From Coprinellus micaceus (Eukaryota; Basidiomycota; Agaricomycetes; Agaricales; Psathyrellaceae): a DNA stretch of 64,000 nt. Location: the NCBI GenBank assembly GCA_951394405.1, contig OX596341.1, positions 2,914,001 to 2,978,000 on the forward strand, given 5' to 3'. Shown piece after piece: positions 55,914 through 64,000 of this stretch (the stretch's first letter is position 1; every line of letters starts with the position of its first letter). Made by a program: the position numbers and the translations under genes. The notes under the pieces are model-generated. The model did not search any database. It was not told the origin of the DNA and saw nothing but the letters and a program-made list of their open reading frames with translations.

Positions 55914-58900
55914 TCATAAGGCAATCCCGATTCTCTCATCATCCTCGTCCTCGTCGACGTCGTCTGGAGCATTATAGGGAGGGGGCAAAATCCCATCACC
56001 CGTCCCTCTCTTCTCTATTTCTTTAACGCTTTCCTCAATCACCCTCCCTAGCCTCACCATTTCCTCCAGCCTCTCCGGACTCGGAATTTGTCCCAGCTCG
56101 TGTTGTGCGTTGATTTCGTCGATCAAGGCTGACAGCTGGCTCTGTAAAGCGAGAGGCGACGGCTGGATGTTCGGGTCTCCCGGGGAAATGGGTGGGCCAG
56201 TGGAATACGTCGATATTTCGGGGAGCGATTGACGGCTTGGTTGTCGGGGAAAAGGCGCGGATGGGGGGTGCGAAGCTCGTTCATCCCGTTTTCTAGACGG
56301 TAAAGTTTGTGGATGAGGTCGCAACAACATGAAAGGCCTGAGCCCTCCTTCCGTCGGTGTACTCTTGACGTCCTTTAGCTTCGGTCGAGGTGTAGAGGGT
56401 TCCATCGCAGTAAAAGGAGTCAAGGCGCTCTCCATCTTTCCCTTTCCCTTGCCATCCTTCGATGGTGAAGCGGACGGTGGCTGCATCGCAGTGAATGGAG
56501 TCAAGGTGTTCACCATCCTGTCCTGTCCCATCGCTTCCCTCCACTTCGGTGAAGACGACGACGACTGCGTCGTGGTGAATGGGGTTAATGCATTCGCCAT
56601 CTTCTCCTGTCCCATGCTGTTGTCCTTCAACCTCGACGCCAAAGCCGATGACGACGGCTCCATCGCAGTAAAAGGAGTCGCGGAGTTCGTCGAAGCCGGG
56701 AATGGAGTAATATGGCTTGCTTCGCTGATGGAATCTTCGTCCAGCCAATCCTGGTCGGCATTCTCCGCCGTCGCCCGTGGCATCCTCCTCCATCTCCTCC
56801 TCCACTTTGTCGCGATAGGTCGCGTAATCCTCGTGCTGTGCCCGACCCTCATCTTCATCTTACCCCTCGCCCCGCTCCTCCTTCCCTTCTCCTGCTGAAC
56901 CTCTCCCTCCTCCGTCACAAAATACGCCTCCCGCAACTCGCGGCGTACTCTAGCGACTCGGGCATCTCTCTCCCTCTCCTTTCTTCCGCACTCCCGGCTT
57001 TCTCTCGTCGCTCTCGTCCTTCTCTGTCGATACCTCCGCAAAGCACGGCGTTCGGGGGCCATTCGAGCTAAGCGTAGCTCTTCCTTGTTGAGTTTACGAC
57101 TCAAGGAAACTATCCTGGCTTGGAAGTCCGGTTCACCGCCCAGCCACCACTCTGCGGCGATCGCGTCCAGGATTGGTTTCGCCCACTTCATCTGCTTCTG
57201 ATCCTCATTCCCTATCCTACGGCGCATCTTCACCGTCGCGAATCTTTCCTCGATCCGACGCACGATCGTCCTCGCTTTCACTGCTCTAGCCGACTCCAGC
57301 GTGGAGGTTCGTGGTATAGGGGGCTGGGTGGCTACGGGGAGGATGGTCGGCACTTGACCGTCGGACTCGTTGGGTCTGGGGTCGTTGGCGAACTCGCGAG
57401 CGGGTCGTTTCCCCAGGGCAACCTCACTGAGAGTCGCCACACCGTCAGGGTTCGACCTCAAGTAGGTTGCTGGTGCGACCAAAACCTCGTATCCCTCCCC
57501 GCTCAGGTTCGACCTTGAATGGCCACGATCCAGAGACAGAGACCCCGCATTCGAATGGTTGGGGCCCGAGGGTGTTCCAGCATTCGTTCCCTCGTTCCTG
57601 TTCGGCCTCTCCCTCCCGATCCCACTCGCCTCACTGCTCGCTCTTCCCCTCGTCCTGTGTTTCGACCGCTCGCTTCCCCCCCGATTCACGCCATGGCCGC
57701 GACTGCTCTCACCCCTGCTTTCCGAGGCACGAGCCTTATTCCTCGACCGCGCCCTATCGCGTTCTTGATGTCTCCGCTCACGCGCTCTTGGGCTGATGTC
57801 GAGGTCCAGATCCATCTCTAGCGAAGTCCGCGATGTAAACTGAGACGCTTGGGGGTTGCGGAATGCCCAGTCTGGGCTGTCCTTCCTCGTCACTGCACCG
57901 AGGTTGGTTAGAAATGAGCAGGGTAAAATTGGGTAAGAACGTACAATCAGTCGAAGACTTCTCGTTTTGATCTCCCTTCTCACTCTTCTCCCCAGTAGTT
58001 CTACCTCCTTTTCGCCAGTTTCTCCACCCCCTCCTGACAAACTGTCGCTTGCCCCGACAGCAGAAGCACGAAATCAACACGGTCACGACTACCAGAACAC
58101 CAACAATTATCCCTGCCAACGTCCCTGAACTCATCGTCCTCCCCCTCGCACCGCCGGTTTGGTCACCGGACGTAGACGAGGATGAAGCGTACTTGGCTGG
58201 GTCGCCCCCTGAGGACGCCAAGGCTGCCAGGGACGTGAATGAGGGCGTGTAGGTGATGTAGTCGAGAACCAAGGAGCTGTTGGAAGGGTTCTCGGTTAGC
58301 TTGACAGCCAGGGTGTGGAGAGAGGAGGAGAGGCCGGTCAATGTGTAGAGGAGGTAGTTTGGCATGATGGATTGGTTCTGGGTCTGGCTGGACGAGACGG
58401 AGCCGTACGTCCGCATTTGTGGGGACCCACCATCCAGGGTGAATGACGCGCTGAGGAACGAAGGCGGGGAGAGGGTGTATAACGAGACCGTGGACCCTAT
58501 CAAGCACACGTCGGCGAAAGGACTGAGGGAGGAGAAGGAAACGCACCTATGAAACTGAGCTTGACCTCACTCCCCACCTCCCTCGAGACGTGCACGCCCC
58601 CACCGTAAGCTGCCACCTCGCCGCTGATATCCTCCCCCTTGACCTCATCCCACACGCCTTTCCACTCCAGACTCCCATCCGCATCATCCATGACTGCGAG
58701 CTCCTTGCTAACCTGAACCGATTCGTGCACGCTGACTACGGCGTAGTCAATGCTCGTCCCAACCGGGAGCTTGCTCAGGAACACCCGGTGAGAGCTGGAG
58801 TCCTGTGGGAGGGAAATCGAGGCCCACTGCTTGTAAGGAAATGCCTCGGTCGACGTAGTGTTAGATGTAGGAGGAGACGAGCCGAAAGCGCTCTGGACGG

Positions 58901-59344
58901 TTGTGCCACCGTCGATGGCATACATGAACGTTGCGTCGGGCGTTGAGGGTGCCCGGCCGATAATCTGAACTTCTTTGCCTGTACAGTTTCAGTGAGGCGA
59001 TAACGGCCTGAGAGAAAGATGAGTACGCACCAGATATAGCCAGCTCAACCCCTCCAAAGCGCTGGTCACCGTCTACACCTTCGAAGCGTGTTTCTGTTCC
59101 GCCAGCCCACCTATCCGAGAAATTGAGGACTCCTCAGAGCGCAGAGGGTTGCACGGACTTACCTGCTATCCCGACTAACCGGCCAAGATTGTTCCTTCCC
59201 GTAATAGGCGAAGACGTCGGTGCGGGTGTCATCGAGGACAATATGCAACCCACTGGACTGCAGTGCTGCGAGATAGCTCGTGAAAGGTGACCGGCGGGAG
59301 AGGTCCCGCCTCGTCCCTGGCGGTGACCTAGGCGTGACGGGCAT
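55914..59344 (-). CDS. single-pass membrane protein with very long repeat-bearing cytosolic tail, 1074 aa
   Basis: Exons 59344-59163, 59110-59031, 58978-58547, 58496-57945 and 57892-55914 join in phase. The ectodomain has the family words HIVLDDTRTDVFAYYG, WAGGTETRFEG, PVGTSIDYAVV and LHTLAVKLTENPS. A helix at about 358-380 (LAGIIVGVLVVVTVLISCFCC) is followed by basic residues. The tail of about 690 residues is charged. It has an Arg/Glu-rich helix-forming stretch (about 560-740), then five ~30-residue units centred on TPFTAMEPS (about 813-936), and an end in PPPYNAPDDVDEDEDDE. Relatives at 11223-13171 and 18842-20324 have tails of 100-200 residues, so this one is extended. The start has no signal peptide; a signal exon is probably missing. 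Function unknown; surface sensing is inference. Confidence 0.75.
56330..56710 (-). repeat. coding tandem repeat, five TPFTAM units
   Basis: Within the long tail, units of about 26-30 residues repeat ALTPFTAMEPSS followed by a Lys/Ser-rich linker and a KGKMES- or QEKMAN-like end. Copies have diverged (TPFTTTQSS, RPFMLLRPH), so the array is old. The linker phosphosites and spacing suggest a docking array. Confidence 0.6.
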
Positions 59345-60327
59345 CCGGGACGTCGACGTGTGGGCGTAAAGAGGCCAGATCGAACAGGGGATACCGGCTC
59401 GAGCGCTCAACAATGGACGACGATGGTATGGGGGAGAGTGTACTTCAAAGGAAAGAGAAATCGCTCCGAAGGATAAGTACCATTCAAATGGGAGGGGTGA
59501 ACAAAGCGATGCCCAAATTGGAAATAAGGGAGGATGGGGCCTTTGCGCAACGCGTTGTGGGCGCACAGCTGGAGCGATTAGCCCACGGTATAGCCATGTC
59601 CTTCCAATGTGAAAGACGAATGAAGAAGTGGCGACAGTGGCTGGACTTGGCTGGAAAACTTGAGGGACATGGCAGGAGGGATTGGGGAGGGCCCGGAAGG
59701 AATAACAGTCCCCTCGTTCGGTTGCAATGTCCTCAATCGTCGAAGGGAAAAATAGGTTCTCACGGTAACTTACATTGTTCAGAAACGTCACAACAAAACC
59801 ACAGCCCACTGGTGGAGACCATGGCAGAACTCACCACTGTGTCAGTGACGTATGGCCAGCGGTGGGCGCTTAAGGTCCATTCGACCTCTCGGTGTTGTAT
59901 ATCGCTTTCCGGCGGCATAGCGATAAATAAAAATGAATGAATTCCCCATTCAAAGGGTTTGTGGCGAGTTATCGATACCTTAAGAGTGTGCTTAATTGTC
60001 AGATGGTCACCGTCCGTGCCCAGGCATGTTCGGGCTGGAAGGGGTGCGCCGCCTTGGCGTTAGAGCCGTGCCCTCCAGCGACAATTGTCGATGCTATCTG
60101 TCGGGCTCGTAGGCCCAGGGCGCCTAAGTTCCGCGACCTTGTCCTCCTCGTACCTCTCCTGCAAATGAAAGATAAATATGTTGGACAACTTCAGCGCTTA
60201 GACTGTCTGAGACAAACTCTCGTTCGACCGTCGACGTCTCCTGGATGGAGGCATGCCGCATGATGCCGGTGGATGGTGACTGGTGACTGGTCTCGACCGT
60301 CTCATTGCGACCACGAAAAAGAAAAAA
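59345..60327. other. intergenic, may hold a missed signal exon
   Basis: The minus frame to 59809 upstream of the membrane gene has an unnatural composition, so I do not include it. A short signal-peptide exon for that gene may lie here. Nothing else recognised. Confidence 0.4.
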
Positions 60328-60418
60328 GGGCCTCACTGGGAGTTGAACCCAGGACCTCCTCGATCTTATTCAGGCTTGAGAACCCAAACGAGGAATCATG
60401 CTACTAGACCATAAGGCC
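60328..60418 (-). tRNA. tRNA-Pro (TGG) with a 19-nt intron
   Basis: The acceptor stem pairs GGCCTTA with TGAGGCC, the anticodon stem pairs CCTCG with CGAGG, the loop begins TTTGGG (anticodon TGG), and the T-arm is CTGGGTTCAACTCCCAG. A 19-nt intron follows position 37 (about 60364-60382), the standard place, leaving a 72-nt mature body. A T run downstream on the minus strand can end transcription. Confidence 0.88.
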
Positions 60419-61169
60419 GTTAGATTTGTTCAAACTTTATAAGCTATATCCAAGAATTCCTGCTTCGTTCCACTCGTCCCTCCCACGACGTCCGTGTGGC
60501 GCCCACAACCCGCAGTTAGACTGTTGTTCAGACCCCTTTCAGTTGCCTTGATGCCTCGCCCTCATCCTTCCTTATCTACCTCGTTACCGGGCGCTACCCT
60601 CTGACTGTCAAGCAATAGGAACTCAAGTCCTTGGCCAGGCATTGGCTGTGCTCAATGACCTCGTGTGCGATGACGAATTTTCACTGCATCTGAGGTCCGA
60701 CCCTGACCCTGGACAAGTAATTTCATACAGAGGCGCGCGAACACGTTTTCCTGTGCTCCGGGGATGTTGCGCCACGCAGCGCATCGTGCCTTTCCCGGAC
60801 GTCGAGCTTGGACCCCGGTGTGCGCCCTGCAATTTCGGGAGTGAAAGACGCCCGCCTCCCCAATGTCACCATTCGGCAGGGTCTTACCCAGCCGAGACCT
60901 CACCGAACGGTGCGGGAAGCGCCATGGTAACCGTATTGGTTCCCTCCTTTATGATTTCCAAACTCATAGGTTCATGATCCCTTCTAATCCTGCATTCTAC
61001 CACATTTGCACCCGTTTGGAGCTTGGAAAACAATGGGCGACTGGACGAGTGCTTCGGAATTCCGACCCATGACCATGACGCTTGTCAACGAGGCTAAATT
61101 CCAGTGCTATCTCGGACCCTGTAAACCACCATCGCCTTTCACGAACGCCGATAATGAAATTAGACAAAA
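60419..61169. other. intergenic before the DUF6534 gene
   Basis: Short overlapping frames (60642-60977 plus is the longest) without domains. This is the promoter region of the next gene. Confidence 0.4.
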
Positions 61170-61175
61170 TATAAA
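61170..61175 (+). promoter_or_regulatory. TATA box of the DUF6534 gene
   Basis: The word tataaa in aaaatataaagacc, 120 nt before the last base ahead of the ATG at 61296, followed by a pyrimidine-rich leader. Confidence 0.45.
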
Positions 61176-61295
61176 GACCTCGAGTCGAGATTACTCGTCC
61201 TCCATCTTTCATTTCTTCCTCTTGGTTGTGTGTTCCTTTTCTGTCTCTCACGTCGCCTCTTCCCCTTCGCCCTCGTCCTCCCCACTCTCAGCGCT

Positions 61296-63226
61296 ATGGC
61301 TCCTTTGTTCACCAGCCTCGCTGACCCGACACTCGACAACACAATTGGGGCGGCATACTTGGGTGTAATCGGGGCGGCGTTGTGAGTGATCCTTGGGGTA
61401 ATGATAGTCGTCTTGAAACTGACTGGGGATCCAGTCTCTTTGGTATCACGACTCTCCAGCTTTACTCCTACTATCATTCGTATCCCAAGGATCCTGTGTT
61501 TCAGAGGGTGGCAGTCGCTGTGCTATGGTGCGGCTCTGGATGATTGGGACCCGATTCCTATCTAACTTTTCTTCAAGGTTCCTCGATGCACTCCATCTGG
61601 CGCTGACTATCCATGGTGTTTACTGCTATGCTATCACCGGATTCGGGAAATTGTCCGGGTTGCTCGTTATCGAATGGTCCATTCAGGTGCAACTTCACTT
61701 GGCCATGCTTTTACCACCCTCCTGACATACCCTCACAGCTTCAGGTCCTAATCAACGTAATCGTGATTGTCCTGGTCCACTGGTGCGTGTACCGTCACAC
61801 GAGGCTCGGGACCCGACTCATATTAACTTCACAGCCTTTACGCCCTGCGCGTCTGGAAATGTGAGGTTGAAATCGCAAGGTGCTGGGTCCCGTTCTGACA
61901 GGTGTTATGTAGTGTCCGGGTACCATCGGGGTGTGCTAGGATACGTCTCGGTAAGTCTCTCGTCAAACCATTGCTCAAACCCCCGCTGAAATATCCCCCA
62001 GGTCTCGATTGTTGTTGCAGGCTTTGGTTTGTTCCTCTTCCCTACCAAGAAAACGCGGTATTAACCCTGATTCTACCTATCTCTGCATAGCACTCGGCCT
62101 CTGTAAGTTCAAATCGTCCCAGTCTTTCTATTGCTATTGCTAACACACACCCCACAGTCCTGGCTGTCAAGGTCTTCAAAGCCAAGCTCTTTTCCGACTT
62201 GAATAACATGGCTGTGAGTGATCCAGAGCCCACAGGGCCCGTTCTCTGCCTGACATTTCCACTTAGTGGGTCATCGCCGCTGCACTAGGCACGTCGACGG
62301 CTATCGACTTCTTTATCGCCGGCGCTATGTGCTGGAACCTCTATAAGAGTCGCGGCGTGGGCTCTCGGTGAGTCCATAAAGTAGCTGTTCGCCGTGGAAC
62401 TGGGTTCGCTGACGCCATCCGATTTTGCAGCCTCAATTCCCGGATCGACCTTGTGATGCAGTATACATTGGGTTCAGGGCTGCTGACCAGGTGAGTCCTC
62501 CTCATTTCCATTGCGCTTCGAAACACTAACGCCGCAAACACAGCGCCTGCTCACTTGCGGCGATGTTCACATATCTCCTCCTGCCTAACACCTTCGTCTT
62601 CCTCGGTCTCGAGTTCATGCTGACGAAGTGTAAGAGATACATCTTTTACACTCCCGCCCACACACTAACCTTTACTCAATCCAGTCTACGTTGCATCCTT
62701 CCTGGCCATGCTGAATGCTCGAGAGAGGAAAGTAAAGAGCACGCGGTCGTACGCAGACGAGACCATCGACTGCAACTCCCTCGCAAAGCAGGCGCCCGTC
62801 AGCTCGGGACTCGGTTGGGGATCGTCTCCGATTGCTGCGAATATCTCTTTGACCTCGGTGAGCTCGGGCCATTTCCTCTCTTACCCGGCTCTTCCTCATA
62901 CCCCTTACAGCAGTTCCCCAACTCGAAATTCGGCGCCAGTCATGTATCTCGACCGAGCGACGCAACCGTGGCGGTCTAGCACCGACTCTCAACCCCCAAC
63001 GATCATAACGCAACCTCGCATATTGCAACCACCATCGATTCAAGATTTATCCACCAGGTATCTCCCGGCGCGATACCACCCCAATTGTATTTTTACCCTT
63101 CGATCATTCGCATTACGACCAGTTGAACGCCCACCAACATTCGTTGTATCAGTACAAGCATACCCGTATCCCCTCTCCGTGACCGCACATCCACTGTATT
63201 CTAGCGCACATTTTCAGGCTCCGTAA
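61296..63226 (+). CDS. DUF6534-type seven-helix membrane protein, 425 aa, 13 exons
   Basis: Exons 61296-61381, 61435-61527, 61578-61686, 61739-61782, 61835-61860, 61913-61950, 62002-62026, 62091-62102, 62158-62213, 62267-62367, 62431-62490, 62544-62629 and 62685-63226 join with every phase agreeing. The text fits the Agaricomycete DUF6534 family: FGITTLQLYSYYHSYPKDP, WFLDALHLALTIHGVYCYA, LYALRVWKLSGYHRG, WVIAAALGTSTAIDFFIAGA, then a cytosolic tail starting FYVASFLAMLNARER. Seven hydrophobic helices are expected; the Ser/Pro-rich tail is about 180 residues. Small exons (12, 25 and 26 nt) follow family logic but need transcripts. Function of the family is not known; receptor-like topology is inference. 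It converges with the gene at the right edge. Confidence 0.8.
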
Positions 63227-63322
63227 ATCGATTCGCTCAGCTACTAAAGGTACGGAATAGTGAGATTCACGAGATCATGGTAGGTAACGAGATACAGCCT
63301 TTCTCCTTCTTTCCAAGTTCCT

Positions 63323-64000
63323 TTACACCTTTTCAGAGAGGCGCGTTCCAGAGGGGTCAGACTGGCCGTGGGTCTCGGTTGTCGAGATGTCATAAGAGTC
63401 GCCCCCATGACTCCGAGCAAACGCGATGTCTTTCGACACTGGGTCTCCCCCGGATGTGGCCTTGTTGAAGTCGCCAACCCAGGAGCGACCAGTCGTCACT
63501 CGGAATATGATCATTTGAGGGGACAGCGCCTAGAAAGCCAATTAGGAATGAAATAGAGAGGGAAGTATTGACATACCGCGAAATTGAAATAGAACGCCGA
63601 GAAAAAGTAATTCGCAATCTCTTTTTCCAGTAGGTCTGGATCGCCGCTGTGAGTTATCCCAAGGACGACGGCCAGTCCTAGGCCCGCTACCGAGAGGGGA
63701 ATAGCGGACTCGATAAGGATGGCGATGACTCCAGTGTAATGGTTGGATATTCTCGAACTTGGGAACAGAGAAGCGAGCTTGCGGCGCGCGAGGAGGAGTC
63801 GAGAGGAGATGAGAATCGTCACGAGCAAGTTGAGTACGACAGAGAGGGTGATGTAGAGCGACATGTAGCTTAGGTTCGCGTCCGCTCTTGAAATGTCTTT
63901 GATCATGGGCAGGACGGATAGGATTCCAAAAACTGGTGAACAAGGGTCAGGCCTCAGCTCACTACTAACCTGGGAGCTTGGCTTACCGACGGACGTGACA
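63323..64000 (-). CDS. multi-pass membrane protein, 3' part (5' cut by window end)
   Basis: Exons 64000-63987, 63932-63577 and 63529-63323 join in phase and end at a stop at 63323-63325. Visible features are a helix region around LNLLVTILISSRLLLARR, a second around YTGVIAILIESAIPLSVAGL, then NYFFSAFYFNFA and, after the last intron, ALSPQMIIFRVTTGRSWVGD. This pattern of an RLL.ARR loop, YTGV.A.L.ES and LSPQ.II.RV is seen in Agaricomycete multi-pass proteins related to the DUF6533/6534 type. A His/Thr/Ser-rich tail ends SGTRLSEKV. The start is outside the window. Two such genes converge here, about 97 nt apart. Confidence 0.7.

Noticed and set aside
59159..59809. 216-codon minus-strand frame as the full N-terminus of the long membrane protein
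   Set aside because: The part upstream of 59344 reads unlike protein (CSPLP, PHPPLF runs) and precedes the family-like LDDT segment; only the last part was kept.

Overview
The window looks like a gene-dense stretch of a basidiomycete (Agaricomycetes) nuclear genome. Almost every convincing gene is cut by phase-consistent GT-AG introns of about 50-65 nt. The families present are typical of mushroom-forming fungi: NACHT, F-box, TPR-CHAT, DUF6534 and DUF4436 membrane proteins, expanded S8 subtilisins, an M36 fungalysin and a Tnp2-type DNA transposon. I built the gene models by joining open frames at splice sites whose phases match. There is no transcript support, and 5' ends are the weakest part.

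Layout: 1-0.35 kb is the end of a NACHT-type protein. 5.5-10.9 kb holds two F-box proteins (+). 11.2-20.3 kb holds, on the minus strand, two members of a single-pass membrane family and between them a DUF4436 membrane protein. 21.4-22.0 kb is mitochondrial complex III hinge subunit QCR6 (-), apparently with a 2-nt exon. 23.0-27.3 kb is a 1348-aa TPR-CHAT protein (+). 27.6-29.9 kb is a secreted fungalysin (-). 33.2-33.9 kb is MsrA (-).

34.6-42.6 kb is an ~8-kb CACTA/Tnp2-like element with imperfect terminal inverted repeats. It carries a SAP-like gene, a TnpA-like gene and a Tnp2-like transposase. Two 469-bp hAT-type MITEs with perfect 8-bp target duplications have inserted into it; one splits the transposase exon and its first codon is an in-frame stop. 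A tRNA-like ~55-bp tandem repeat also lies inside.

42.8-44.0 kb is a decayed GH43 glycosidase; tRNA-Cys follows at 44.8 kb. 46.5-54.5 kb is a cluster of three S8 subtilisin paralogues (two +, one -) plus a small membrane protein. 55.9-59.3 kb is a third, long-tailed member of the single-pass family (1074 aa, with an internal ~30-residue repeat). An intron-containing tRNA-Pro, a 13-exon DUF6534 protein (+) and the 3' part of another multi-pass membrane protein (-, cut by the window end) close the window.

Together the genes suggest a saprotrophic secretome (subtilisins, fungalysin, former GH43), membrane-sensor-like families, and immune/proteolysis-type NACHT and CHAT proteins around a transposon-rich island. 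The long stretches at 0.35-5.5, 13.2-16.2, 30-33.2 and 44.8-46.4 kb hold no gene I could support.
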